A model generated the notes under the pieces. The model was not told the origin of the DNA and did not search any database. It worked only from the letters and a program-made list of their open reading frames with translations. A stretch of DNA of 64,000 nucleotides from Negativibacillus massiliensis (GTDB lineage: Bacteria > Bacillota > Clostridia > Oscillospirales > Ruminococcaceae), in contig NZ_FTRU01000008.1 of assembly GCF_900148495.1 (NCBI RefSeq), positions 1 through 64,000 on the forward strand. Reading direction: 5' to 3'. The position numbers and the translations under genes are program-made. Below are positions 52,978 through 61,507 of this stretch, in pieces. Positions within the stretch are counted from its first letter, which is position 1, and each line of letters starts with the position of its first letter.

Positions 52978-53952
52978 TTAAGACGCAACAACAAGTCCGT
53001 CTTTCATAATTACAACATCTCCGGCATAGATGGTCGGAGAGTGAAAAACAAGATCAAAATGTCCGGCAGCATCATGGACACCGCCAAGAGCAAGGTTTCT
53101 TCCCATTCCAATGTGGAAGGTACCGTAGGTGGATTCGTCCTCAATATAACAGTTTCCCAGACAACGGGACTTTTTATTCAGTCCGATTCCAAGTTCGCCT
53201 GCAACAAAAATGCCAGGATCACCAAAACGTTCCATGTAATCCTGCAAAAAGATGCCAGATTCGTTATGTTCAATCGATGCCAAACGTCCATCACGAAATT
53301 CCAGCTGAATATGTTCTGGAGGACGTCCGACATAACCCATAGAACCGTCTAGAACAGCATGTCCATTGGTTTTGGTTTCTTCGATACCAATATAGACCTC
53401 AAAGCTGGAAGAGCCGACCTGTCCAGGATGAGATGCCATGCCATGAAACAGTCCGGCAGTTCTTCCTTTCTTTCCAAAGGTCAAGTTTGTTCCGAGCGGC
53501 GTTGTAATGCGCACAGTATCCGATTCATTGAGATAATGAATCATGTTGGCAGAACATCTTCTGGCTTCTTCCGGGTCCATTCCCATAAAGTCAAATGCAA
53601 GCATGGAACGGCCATTATTGGTAGAAAGGGGAAGAGAAAGATACCGGCTGCCGTGGGTTAAAACCTCCCGGACAGCACGGGTAGTAATCAGAGAGTAGTT
53701 GGTGGCACCGATGATGACATCATTGCTGAGCAAAAATTCCAGCATGGAATCAAACAGGGTGCCGGCCTGGGTACAGTTTTCCGGGATAACAATTGTGACG
53801 ACAAAAGCACCGATGATTTCAGCAGATTTTTGCAGAGCAGCACTTTCTCTTAAATGAGAATGATCGGTGATGATCAGTAGTTTTTCTCCGCGTTTCAGCT
53901 GACACCAGCGGTGGATAACAATGTCGGCTCCCTTTTGCATCTTGGAAGACAT
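52978..53952 (-). CDS. M29-family aminopeptidase-like metallopeptidase
   Basis: A 324-residue protein resembling the thermophilic M29 aminopeptidases (AmpT/AmpS). The C-terminal half holds candidate metal ligands: GELGIGLN (glutamate), GTFHIGMGRN (histidine), and the GGVHDAAGHFDLV segment with histidines and aspartate. It is shorter than classic M29 enzymes (about 400). It ends 24 bases before pcp, so the two peptidases are probably cotranslated; one would remove pyroglutamate, the other digest the exposed peptide. The start at 53952 has only a weak GTGAG binding site. Confidence 0.82.
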   Translation of the reverse strand: MSSKMQKGADIVIHRWCQLKRGEKLLIITDHSHLRESAALQKSAEIIGAFVVTIVIPENCTQAGTLFDSMLEFLLSNDVIIGATNYSLITTRAVREVLTHGSRYLSLPLSTNNGRSMLAFDFMGMDPEEARRCSANMIHYLNESDTVRITTPLGTNLTFGKKGRTAGLFHGMASHPGQVGSSSFEVYIGIEETKTNGHAVLDGSMGYVGRPPEHIQLEFRDGRLASIEHNESGIFLQDYMERFGDPGIFVAGELGIGLNKKSRCLGNCYIEDESTYGTFHIGMGRNLALGGVHDAAGHFDLVFHSPTIYAGDVVIMKDGLVVAS

Positions 53953-53986
53953 CGACTCACGGCCTTTCTGAATAATTTATTAAATC

Positions 53987-54014
53987 AGAAGGGGTCTGAT
54001 ATCAGACCCCTTCT
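53987..54014. repeat. perfect 28-base palindrome between DUF979 and peptidase genes
   Basis: AGAAGGGGTCTGAT followed directly by its complement ATCAGACCCCTTCT. As RNA it is a strong hairpin with a weak U tract, so it may be an intra-operon terminator that reduces expression of the peptidases, or an operator. Confidence 0.75.
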
Positions 54015-54026
54015 TTCAGTTTTAGA

Positions 54027-54989
54027 CTAAAAAGGCTTATTTACCATCAGGCACATGTAGATGATCTGGAATACCAGCATCAGGATAGATGGGATCAGCT
54101 GCATTTTGATGATGGAGTATTTATCTTTTACTTCAAGATATACACCAGGTACGATGTTGAAGTTTGCAGCCATAGGAGTCAGCAAAGTACCGCAGTAACC
54201 GCAGGTCATAGCCAGAGTTACCATGTACAGAGGGTTTGCACCCAGGCTGATAACGAATGGAACACCGATACCAACGGTCATAACAGTGATAGCAGCAAAA
54301 GCGTTGCCCATGATCATGGTGAACAGTACCATACCAACTGCGTATGCAACGATACCGATATAAACGTTGCCCTGTGGGATGATTTTACCGAAGATAGTAG
54401 CAAATGCATCACCAACACCAGCGTTTGTAAAGATTGTACCCAGACAGGAAAGCAGCAGAGGCATGATGTAAACAGCGCTTGTCATATCCAGGAAGCGGCG
54501 ACCTTCTTCCAGGAAGGTCATAGCTTTGTTTTCACGGTTCCAGATTACCAGCAGGATAACGCCGACGATGGTTGCAAACAGAGAACCAAGCAACGAGCTC
54601 CAGCCAGGCAGGAACAGGGAAATCAGGATGGAGAAAACACCGGCACCAAATGCAGGGATAAAGATCTTCATACCGATCTTATTGTAGTTCTTCTGCTGTT
54701 CTTCTTTGGTTGGGGACTGCAGATTGCCGCGTTTAACCATACCAAGTGCAGCAGGAATACAGGTGATAGCAACCAGAATACCGCTTGCAAGCGGAGGCAA
54801 CCACTGACCAAATGCAACAACGATGCCCAGAGTGAACCAGAACAAACCGGTTGGCAGGAAGTGCTTGTTTGCTTTTACAATCCATGCACGCACACCACAG
54901 TACATGCAGAAGAAACCGGAAAGAAGGTACATGATCTGTACCAGTTTATCGGAGATAGTGTACTCCGGACTTAAAAAGTAAGTTAACAT
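54027..54989 (-). CDS. DUF979 family membrane protein
   Basis: A 320-residue protein with about nine hydrophobic segments, matching the DUF979 family (GVVAFGQWLPPLASG-type segment near residue 60, GYCGTLLTPMAANFNIVPG near the C terminus). DUF979 and DUF969 are nearly always adjacent and often linked to pcp, so together they are thought to form a permease, perhaps for 5-oxoproline or pyroglutamyl peptides; this is not shown directly here. GAAGGAGG precedes the ATG. Confidence 0.9.
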   Translation of the reverse strand: MLTYFLSPEYTISDKLVQIMYLLSGFFCMYCGVRAWIVKANKHFLPTGLFWFTLGIVVAFGQWLPPLASGILVAITCIPAALGMVKRGNLQSPTKEEQQKNYNKIGMKIFIPAFGAGVFSILISLFLPGWSSLLGSLFATIVGVILLVIWNRENKAMTFLEEGRRFLDMTSAVYIMPLLLSCLGTIFTNAGVGDAFATIFGKIIPQGNVYIGIVAYAVGMVLFTMIMGNAFAAITVMTVGIGVPFVISLGANPLYMVTLAMTCGYCGTLLTPMAANFNIVPGVYLEVKDKYSIIKMQLIPSILMLVFQIIYMCLMVNKPF

Positions 54990-55007
54990 GAAAAATTCCT
55001 CCTTCTG

Positions 55008-55694
55008 CTATGCTGCCTTTTTCTTCATATCAGGATAGTATTTCTTAACCATACGTCCATCAACGATGAGAGTCTGAGTTGCGTTGACAAGCATTGCAAA
55101 CAGAGCAACTGGAATCTGAACAGCAACAATCTGCATTACGTCAACTTCATAGCCGATGCTTGCCAGAGTGGACTGGATCAGCAGAACGGAAGAGTTTGCA
55201 GCAAACAGACACTGACCAAAGAAGTTGGATACGTTGTAGTCTTTACCGTAGAGAGCTTTGATCGTTTCTTCATGTTCTGGAGCAACTTCATAGCCTTTAG
55301 ATTCAATGATACCAAGGGTCATAGGCATCAGGATAGGACGAACATAAGATGGAATACCGCCAATCGGGATTTTGAAGATGATGAAGATTTCATCCAGAAC
55401 ACCCCAAATTGCGATTAACATACCGGTTGTTAAGCCTTTTGCTTTTCTGATCAGAGCAGCTCCGGCTTCTTTCAGACCATTTTTTTCCAGTGTACCGGTG
55501 AGAATCATCAAAATGATGGTGATCAACTGGTTACGGTTTGCTACAAAGGTTGTACCAACCGAGGTCAGCAGATCTACCACATTGATTCCGCCGCATACAG
55601 CGGTTACAATGGCAGATACAACGATGATGGCGATAGGTTCCAGTTTCAGTGCGAAACCAATGATAACAACAACTACGCCAAGTAAGCTTAACAT
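55008..55694 (-). CDS. DUF969 family membrane protein
   Basis: A 228-residue protein with about six hydrophobic segments, matching DUF969 (GLKEAGAALIRKAKG and IGGIPSYVRPILMPM segments). It is the first gene of the pyroglutamyl-peptide cluster, 18 bases before DUF979, and the predicted partner of that protein. AAGGGGTG precedes the ATG, and a strong promoter lies at 55783-55811. Confidence 0.9.
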   Translation of the reverse strand: MLSLLGVVVVIIGFALKLEPIAIIVVSAIVTAVCGGINVVDLLTSVGTTFVANRNQLITIILMILTGTLEKNGLKEAGAALIRKAKGLTTGMLIAIWGVLDEIFIIFKIPIGGIPSYVRPILMPMTLGIIESKGYEVAPEHEETIKALYGKDYNVSNFFGQCLFAANSSVLLIQSTLASIGYEVDVMQIVAVQIPVALFAMLVNATQTLIVDGRMVKKYYPDMKKKAA

Positions 55695-55782
55695 AACAAC
55701 ACCCCTTGTTAAATTTGGTTTTGAGGATTTTCCTCAAAATGAAAAGCGCATAGTCACTTTTCATTATTTGTTAACAATTCAT

Positions 55783-55811
55783 ATTATACAGCGCAATATA
55801 CGATTTTTCAA
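55783..55811 (-). promoter_or_regulatory. promoter of the DUF969-DUF979-M29-pcp cluster
   Basis: On the - strand TTGAAA (55806-55811), 17 bases, TATAAT (55783-55788). The rest of 55812-56060 is extremely AT-rich and holds no gene. Confidence 0.82.
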
Positions 55812-56060
55812 CAAGTTAAAGTAAAAATGCGGATATTCTATAATATAACCAAATAATATCGTTATATTTTTAGGTATTAGCTATAAACTTTGTTGATGAA
55901 TATGAAATTTTTTTGCTTTATATTATTAATTTTGACGTTATAAAATGCAAAAAATAAGCATAATTTTGCATAAATATTATATTTTGACATTATAAATGAA
56001 ATAATATTAATTTTTTCATCCTGATTTAATTCTGAAGTTAGAAAATAAAAAAAGAAATTC

Positions 56061-56118
56061 TTGACAAATGAAGGAATACACGATATGATTGTTATACAAC
56101 CAATTGATTGTATAACAA
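56061..56118 (+). promoter_or_regulatory. promoter and BlaI-type operator
   Basis: TTGACA (56061-56066), 17 bases, TATGAT (56084-56089). A perfect inverted repeat follows: TTGTTATACAA (56089-56099), 8 bases, TTGTATAACAA (56108-56118). It starts on the last base of the -10 box, the classic place for autorepression by the BlaI-like product. Confidence 0.88.
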
Positions 56119-56154
56119 TATCTTGCATGTAAGGAATAAAAAGGAGGATGTAAA

Positions 56155-56526
56155 ATGGAACGATGGAAACGCCTGCCGGATTCAGAGCTTGAGGTGATGC
56201 TGATTATCTGGGATGGAAAAGAAAAGGTCAGTACCAGTGATATCATGCAGCATTTAAAGGAAAAGAAAAGTGTGCAGCTGGTGCAAAATGCGCTCAATCG
56301 TCTGGAAGGAAAAGGATTTGTTCAATGCGAAAAGATTGGGCGTCTCAATCATTACACACCACTTGTGTCGCTGGACGAATATCGGGAAAAAGAAACCTCT
56401 TCCTTTCTGGAAAAGATGTACCAGAATTCGGGAAGCAAGCTGTTTGCCGCTTTGATTGAGAATGATGCCTTAAGTGAGGATGATATTCAGAAAATCAAAG
56501 CCCTTTTGGAAAAGGGAAAGGAGTAA
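56155..56526 (+). CDS. BlaI/MecI family transcriptional repressor
   Basis: A 123-residue winged-helix repressor (LPDSELEVMLIIWDGKEKVSTSDIMQHL, then the recognition helix in SVQLVQNALNRLEGKG). The C-terminal ~45 residues form the dimerisation part. In the model systems the partner membrane protease is activated by an external signal and the repressor is then cleaved. AAAAGGAGG precedes the ATG. The next gene begins one base after its stop. Confidence 0.93.
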   Translation: MERWKRLPDSELEVMLIIWDGKEKVSTSDIMQHLKEKKSVQLVQNALNRLEGKGFVQCEKIGRLNHYTPLVSLDEYREKETSSFLEKMYQNSGSKLFAALIENDALSEDDIQKIKALLEKGKE

Positions 56527-56527
56527 C

Positions 56528-58240
56528 ATGTTGGAATCTGTATTCTGCGCTGTGTTGGGAACGTCATTTTCTGTTACCCTGCTTCTGGTGCCGATTCTGC
56601 TGTTTTCCCCTTTGCTGCAAAAATATTTCCAACCTAAGGTGAGCTGCTTCCTCTGGGCGATTGTGGCGGTAAGATTACTGCTTCCGACTATCCCAGGTGA
56701 GCAACCACAGATTTCGATACCGGTTCCGTCCTATCAGATTTCTCTGGAGCAGGAGGAAATGCCAGAACCAGTTGTGGAAATAACCTCTACTCCGGAAGTG
56801 ACAAAAATCCATGGAGAAATACAGGTGCAGAGAAAGGAAATCCCATTTATGGAGATTTTGTCCTGGACTTGGTTAGGAGGAGCAGGTCTTTCTCTGTTGG
56901 CACATGCTGTTCTTTATCAAAAGACCAGAAGAAAAATCCTGCGGTGGAGCATCCAAGTGCAGGATGAACGGACAATGGAAGTTTTTAACCATTGTAAAGA
57001 AGAATGTGGAATAAAGAGAGAAATCAGTTTGTACCAATGTTCTATTTTGTCCACTCCAATGCTGATGGGATTTTGGCACCCAATGATTCTGCTTCCGGAG
57101 AGAAAACTGGACGAGATGAGTCTTTCCTATGTGCTGCGCCATGAATTGAGCCATTATCGCCGAAAAGATTTATGGCTTAAGTTATTGATTTTGCTTGCGC
57201 AGAGCGTTCATTGGTTTCATCCTCTGGTGTGGATTATGGGAAAAAGGGCATCTGCGGACATCGAAAAAGCCTGTGATGATGCAGTATTAAGGGGAAGCGG
57301 AATGCAGGCAAGGGGAGAATATGGAACAGTTATTCTGTCTTTTTTACAGGGAGAAAAAGAAAAATATCTGCCGCTGACAACGGGATTTTTCGAACAGAAG
57401 AAACAGATTATCAGGAGGTTCGAGACAATTATGGATATTAGAAAGAAAAGAAAAGGAATTTTGCTCACTGCAATGGCTGTTGTAATTGCGGGAATGAGCA
57501 TGGTCGGTTTTGTGGATGTTTCCGCTGCAAAAACAGGAACATCGGCTACCCTTAAGGATGCTGTACAGCAAAGAGAAAGCAGCTCGGTTTCGGAAAGTTT
57601 GGTTTCGAAAGGAGCAGCTGTTAACATCGAAGATTTGGAAAAACTTTATCAGCAGGACCCGGAAAAATATCATGAGCAAATGAATCAGAAATTTAGTGAT
57701 TTCCAGGAAGGTATTCTCAAGCAGTATACCCAGGGAAGCGTTTTCCAGAGTAAAAAGAATGTAAAACTGGAAGAAGGTCAGATGAGATGGCCGGTTCCTG
57801 ATTGCTATCTGATTGCACTTCCTTTCGGTATGGAGTTTGAAACGGAGGGAGGAATAGGCGGTGTTACTTTCCACATGGGTACAGATATTGTAGGAAAGGA
57901 TACGAACGGAAAGCCGGTAGTTGCTGCTGGAGATGGAAAGGTAATTTGTGTTAGTTCATATGATACTGCCACTCCAGATGCAGATGTACTTAACCTCAAT
58001 TTAGTCCAGGCAGAAAGCGGAAATGGGAACTATGTGATTATAGATCATGGAGATGGAGTTACCACCTTGTATGGAAATTTAGGAAATCTTGAGGTAAAAA
58101 AAGGAGATACAGTAAAAGCAGGACAGACAATAGGAAACGTTGAAACAACCAATACTGCTCCTTTGGCACATTTACATTTTGAGATTCAGGAAGACGGTGT
58201 ATCTGCAGATCCAGCAGCTTACCTGCTCCCAAGTAAATAG
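56528..58240 (+). CDS. BlaR1/MecR1-type M56 membrane protease fused to an M23 endopeptidase domain
   Basis: A 570-residue fusion. Residues 1-330 are the M56 sensor-transducer: about four membrane segments and the zinc motif HELSH (205-209) with a downstream glutamate at ~246 (EKACDDAVL). Residues ~340-420 are a charged linker. Residues ~425-570 are an M23/LytM peptidase with H-M-G-T-D (449-453), the IIDHGDG loop and HLHFE (548-552), all ligands apparently intact. In BlaR1 the outer domain is a penicillin-binding sensor; here it would instead bind or cut peptidoglycan. It starts one base after the BlaI-type gene and ends at a terminator. GGAAAGGAG precedes the ATG. Confidence 0.92.
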   Translation: MLESVFCAVLGTSFSVTLLLVPILLFSPLLQKYFQPKVSCFLWAIVAVRLLLPTIPGEQPQISIPVPSYQISLEQEEMPEPVVEITSTPEVTKIHGEIQVQRKEIPFMEILSWTWLGGAGLSLLAHAVLYQKTRRKILRWSIQVQDERTMEVFNHCKEECGIKREISLYQCSILSTPMLMGFWHPMILLPERKLDEMSLSYVLRHELSHYRRKDLWLKLLILLAQSVHWFHPLVWIMGKRASADIEKACDDAVLRGSGMQARGEYGTVILSFLQGEKEKYLPLTTGFFEQKKQIIRRFETIMDIRKKRKGILLTAMAVVIAGMSMVGFVDVSAAKTGTSATLKDAVQQRESSSVSESLVSKGAAVNIEDLEKLYQQDPEKYHEQMNQKFSDFQEGILKQYTQGSVFQSKKNVKLEEGQMRWPVPDCYLIALPFGMEFETEGGIGGVTFHMGTDIVGKDTNGKPVVAAGDGKVICVSSYDTATPDADVLNLNLVQAESGNGNYVIIDHGDGVTTLYGNLGNLEVKKGDTVKAGQTIGNVETTNTAPLAHLHFEIQEDGVSADPAAYLLPSK

Positions 58241-58251
58241 GTTAGAAAAAC

Positions 58252-58287
58252 AAAAAAAGCACCTGCAAAAGCAGGTGCTTTTTATAA
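58252..58287 (+). terminator. terminator after the M56-M23 gene
   Basis: AAAAAGCACCTGC / GCAGGTGCTTTTT hairpin. On the - strand it would have served the tRNA-Ala gene whose 3' end lies beside it. Confidence 0.92.
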
Positions 58288-58291
58288 TCTG

Positions 58292-58349
58292 GTGGAGACA
58301 ATCGGGATCGAACCGACGACCTTTTGAATGCCATTCAAACGCGCTCCCG
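58292..58349 (-). other. 3' fragment of tRNA-Ala(GGC): element attachment site
   Basis: On the - strand, about 58 bases match a tRNA from the D-arm onwards: GGGAGCGCG, anticodon stem-loop TTTGA-ATGGCAT-TCAAA (anticodon GGC, Ala), the GGTTCGATCCC T-arm and TCTCCACCA. The 5' acceptor strand (expected GGAGACA) and D-stem are absent; unrelated sequence takes their place. This is what remains when an element integrates into the 3' end of a tRNA gene, the intact copy being at the element's other end. Confidence 0.85.
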
Positions 58350-58568
58350 GTTAGATCGGTTACATACCCCTCTAAATCGGGCCAATAGAGCGTTCAATAC
58401 GCGGGACACCCCACCAAAAGCCGCAAAACCATCGGCGTTTTTCTTGAAATTCATTATAGCTGGGGCCAGACCGCATATCAATACTAAATTTGAAAACAAG
58501 CTCGATACCGCAATTCCCTTTTCGCATGGTATAATTTCCTTGTTCCATAGCGAAAGGGGGTGTTGAGT

Positions 58569-58745
58569 ATGGAGAAAGAATATATAGCTGGTGAGCCGCA
58601 AAGATATGAGATCGGCAATCGCGTTTTTATCGTGGAGCCCCGTTATGATAAAAACGGTGAAAGTATGTCGGACATCCTGTTAAAGCTGATGATGGCCGAT
58701 GTCGATGAAAAAATGTGGAACGAAGGCCACCGCGAAAAAATCTAA
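58569..58745 (+). CDS. TnpW-family transposon-encoded protein
   Basis: A 58-residue protein matching the short TnpW family of Tn1549-like elements (YEIGNRVFIVEPRYD then SMSDILLKLMMADV). Function unknown; the gene is usually near the end of the element. GAAAGGGGG precedes the ATG at 58569, and an extended -10 box (TGGTATAAT, ending near 58534) lies upstream. It sits 220 bases from the attachment site. Confidence 0.8.
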   Translation: MEKEYIAGEPQRYEIGNRVFIVEPRYDKNGESMSDILLKLMMADVDEKMWNEGHREKI

Positions 58746-58931
58746 TCTAAAATTAAATCCGAGTTGTCAAGCAAGGTATTTATTCTAAAACAATTTCATA
58801 TTGAGCATTACGCCGCCCGAGTGAGACTATGGGCGGCGTTTTCATACACCACAACTTGAAAGGAGGAGTCCCTTATCTGCTGCCAGCCATCGGGCTGGCT
58901 TTTTTCATTTCAAGACAAAGGAGGTTTGACA

Positions 58932-60353
58932 TTGGCAGACGATAAAAAGAATATCGGCCCCGAGGTAGAAAAGACTGAAACGGCCCCCGCGCCGGAACAG
59001 CCTGCTCCCGAAAAGGTCGAGCCTGTTGTGGCCGATCCCACCCCGGCTGAAAAGGCGGCTCCCACGGAAAAGGCCGAGCCTACCACCCCGGAGGCTCCCG
59101 GCCCTGCGGCTCCCGAGCCGCCCAAGCCCGACAAGGAGGTCAAGCAGACGGATACCCCGGACAAGGGCGATCCCGCCCCGGCTCCCTCTGGCAAGGTGGT
59201 GGATTTTGCCGCCGCCCGTGAGGAGGCCGAAAAGGACAAGGCCCCGAAACAGAAAACTCCCAAACAGAAAACCACGGAGCCGAAGGACAAAGCAGCGGCC
59301 AAGGCCAGCAAGGGCCGCCCGGCAAAGGCTGACAAGGCGGCCCCCGACAAGGCCAAGTCGCCCACGCGAGACAAAATGTCCCAAAGTAAGGCCGCCCCGG
59401 AAAATGCCGCGCCCAATCTGCAGGAGGCTCCCACCCCTGCCGCGCCGGAACAGCCCGCCGCGCCCCGTGACGCTACCCGCGCAGAAAAAGAGGAAATTGT
59501 CTACCTCAATCTGTCCGAGCTGCGCCCGTTCAAAAATCATCCCTTTGGTGTCCGTGACGATGCCGAGATGCAGGGCCTTGTGGAGTCTGTCCGAGCAAGC
59601 GGTGTAAACCAGCCCGCGTTGGTGCGTCCCACTGAGGACGGCGGGTATGAGATCATCGCGGGCCACCGCCGCCAGAGGGCAAGTGAACTGGCCGGATTTG
59701 TGAATATGCCCTGTATCGTCCGTAACATGACCGATGACGAGGCCATCCTCGCTATGACGGATGACAACCTGCGCCACCGCGAAAAGATTTTGCCCACGGA
59801 AAAGGCACAGTCTTTGAAAATGCAGGTAGAGGCCATCAAGCACCAAGGCGCTCGTCCCGGTGAGGACGCACAGGAGGCGGGTAAACGCTCCACGCAGATC
59901 GTAGGTGATCGAAACGGCATGAACTACAAACAGGTGCAGCGGTATATCCGCTTGACCGAGCTGGTGCCGGATTTGCAGAAAATGCTGGACGAGAAAAAGC
60001 TGGCATTTACACCCGCCGTGGAGATTTCCTTTATCCGGCCCAAGCATCAGAAGTATATCGCCGTGTCCATTGAGGGCCAGCAGTCCTCTCCGTCCCTGTC
60101 CCAAGCCCAGCGGCTCCGAAAAATGGATCAAGAGGGCAAGCTGAACGGCGATGTGATCGACGGCATTTTGATGGAAGAAAAGAAGGAGGTTGATAAGGTG
60201 ATTATCAATAGCGCGGAACTGGAAAAGTATTTCGGCAAGGACAAGTCTCCCCGTCAGATGAAGGATCAGATCATGGCCCTGCTGGATGACTGGAAGGCCA
60301 AGCAGCCCCCCGAGCTGGGCAAGCCCGAAAAGAAAACGGATAAGAGCCTGTAA
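58932..60353 (+). CDS. ParB-like partition/nuclease-domain protein with long low-complexity N terminus
   Basis: A ~473-residue protein. Residues ~1-175 are low complexity, dominated by Pro, Ala, Lys and Glu. The ParB N-terminal domain follows: LSELRPFKNHPFGVRDD, then YEIIAGHRRQRASELAG with the GHRRxxA motif, and a helix-turn-helix region around GMNYKQVQRYIRLTELVPDLQKML. Tn1549-like elements carry such proteins, thought to help maintain the circular form. I chose TTG 58932 because AAAGGAGG lies 7 bases upstream; TTG 58926 is too close. Palindromes around 60354, 61465 and 63880 may be its targets (inference). Confidence 0.9.
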   Translation: MADDKKNIGPEVEKTETAPAPEQPAPEKVEPVVADPTPAEKAAPTEKAEPTTPEAPGPAAPEPPKPDKEVKQTDTPDKGDPAPAPSGKVVDFAAAREEAEKDKAPKQKTPKQKTTEPKDKAAAKASKGRPAKADKAAPDKAKSPTRDKMSQSKAAPENAAPNLQEAPTPAAPEQPAAPRDATRAEKEEIVYLNLSELRPFKNHPFGVRDDAEMQGLVESVRASGVNQPALVRPTEDGGYEIIAGHRRQRASELAGFVNMPCIVRNMTDDEAILAMTDDNLRHREKILPTEKAQSLKMQVEAIKHQGARPGEDAQEAGKRSTQIVGDRNGMNYKQVQRYIRLTELVPDLQKMLDEKKLAFTPAVEISFIRPKHQKYIAVSIEGQQSSPSLSQAQRLRKMDQEGKLNGDVIDGILMEEKKEVDKVIINSAELEKYFGKDKSPRQMKDQIMALLDDWKAKQPPELGKPEKKTDKSL

Positions 60354-60382
60354 CCTCGAGACAATTTGTCCCGAGGTTTTTT
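60354..60382 (+). terminator. palindrome/terminator after the ParB-like gene
   Basis: CCTCGAGACAA-T-TTGTCCCGAGG followed by six T. It shares the GACAA/TTGTC core with the palindromes at 61465-61487 and 63880-63900. Confidence 0.75.
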
Positions 60383-60403
60383 CATTGAATGGAGGTTTTA
60401 ACA

Positions 60404-60745
60404 ATGAAACGACCCCTCGCATATATCACCGCTGCGTGGTGCGGCAGCGATGCCGAAAATGCAAAACAGGCAGCGCAGTATTGCCGCAGCGTGTATGAGG
60501 CGGGCTTTTCGCCCATTTGCCCCACGCTGTTCCATCCCCTGTTCCTCAATGATGCCATTCCCGAGGAGCACAAAAGCGGGATCGACATGGCCCGTAATCT
60601 GCTCAAACGCGCTCATGTGCTGGTGGTATGCGGCCATACCGTCACCGAGGCCATGAAGAATGATATTGCCGTTGCCCAGCGGCTGGGTATCACGGCAACC
60701 ACGCTGGAGGGCATCTTGACGGTCAAGGGACAGGGCCGCCGCTGA
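60404..60745 (+). CDS. DUF7768/DUF4406-like small protein
   Basis: A 113-residue protein common in Tn1549-like elements. The start RPLAYITAAWCGSDAENAKQAAQYCRSVYEAGFSPICPTLFHP and the later LLKRAHVLVVCGHTVTEAMKNDIAVAQRLGI look like a nucleoside 2-deoxyribosyltransferase-type fold (DUF4406 relatives). Enzymatic activity is not established. GGAGGT precedes the ATG at 60404. Its stop is one base before the ardA start, suggesting coupling. Confidence 0.75.
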   Translation: MKRPLAYITAAWCGSDAENAKQAAQYCRSVYEAGFSPICPTLFHPLFLNDAIPEEHKSGIDMARNLLKRAHVLVVCGHTVTEAMKNDIAVAQRLGITATTLEGILTVKGQGRR

Positions 60746-60746
60746 T

Positions 60747-61460
60747 ATGGCGGCCCTGCTGGAAGCCTACATTACCAACCTCGGCAAATATGCCGAGGGG
60801 CAGCTTGTGGGCGAAACGCTGAAATTCCCCACCACGGCGGAGGAGGTGCAGTCCCTCTTAAAGCGCATCGGCGTAGACGGCATACGGTATGAGGAGATTT
60901 TCATTACCAGCTTTGACGGCGATGTGCTGGGGCTGCATGAACACTTGGGCGAATATGAAAGCATTGACGAGCTCAACTATCTGGCCGCGCTGCTATCGGA
61001 AATGGATCAGAGCGATATTGAAAAGTTTGAGGCGGTCATAGACGCTGGCGAATACACAGGCAGCGTCAAGGACTTAATCAACCTCACACAAAATCTGGAT
61101 TGCTTTGAGTTCTATTCCGGTGTCCGTAGTGACGAGGAATTGGGCCGTATGTATGTGCTGGAGTTCGGCGGTGTGGAAGTCCCGGAACACCTCATTGATT
61201 ATATCGACTATGAGGCATACGGACGGGATGTGCGGATCAACGAAAGCGGCCACTATGCCCCCGGTGGATATGTGGCCGACAACCGCAGCAGCTTCATTGA
61301 GCATTACACAGGCCGGGATGACATTCCAGACGAGCACCGTGTTTTCTCCATGCCCAAGCTGTCTATCCGGGAGCAGATGTCTGCTTTCAAGGAAATTATA
61401 GACCGTTCCTCGCTGGAGGGTGAACGGAAACGGCCCACGCTGGGCCATACGGAACGATAA
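60747..61460 (+). CDS. ardA: antirestriction protein ArdA
   Basis: A 237-residue acidic DNA mimic that blocks type I restriction enzymes when the element enters a new host. It has the family motifs (LHEHLGEYESIDELNYLAALL near residue 70, and the acidic YIDYEAYGRDV segment near 155). Its very acidic composition fits. The ATG overlaps the end of the previous gene by spacing of a single base. It is an expected cargo of conjugative elements. Confidence 0.92.
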   Translation: MAALLEAYITNLGKYAEGQLVGETLKFPTTAEEVQSLLKRIGVDGIRYEEIFITSFDGDVLGLHEHLGEYESIDELNYLAALLSEMDQSDIEKFEAVIDAGEYTGSVKDLINLTQNLDCFEFYSGVRSDEELGRMYVLEFGGVEVPEHLIDYIDYEAYGRDVRINESGHYAPGGYVADNRSSFIEHYTGRDDIPDEHRVFSMPKLSIREQMSAFKEIIDRSSLEGERKRPTLGHTER

Positions 61461-61464
61461 CACA

Positions 61465-61487
61465 CCTTGGGACAACTTGTCCCGAGG
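61465..61487. repeat. GGGACAA-N-TTGTCCC palindrome
   Basis: CCTTGGGACAA-C-TTGTCCCGAGG between ardA and the PcfB-like gene. Not followed by a T run, so not a terminator. Candidate binding site for an element protein. Confidence 0.6.
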
Positions 61488-61507
61488 TGAGAAAGGAGGC
61501 GGCATAG

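Noticed and set aside
58140-58566. Small reading frames spanning the tRNA-Ala fragment
   Set aside because: They read through a terminator and tRNA sequence on the wrong strand; such frames are common false genes around tRNA attachment sites.
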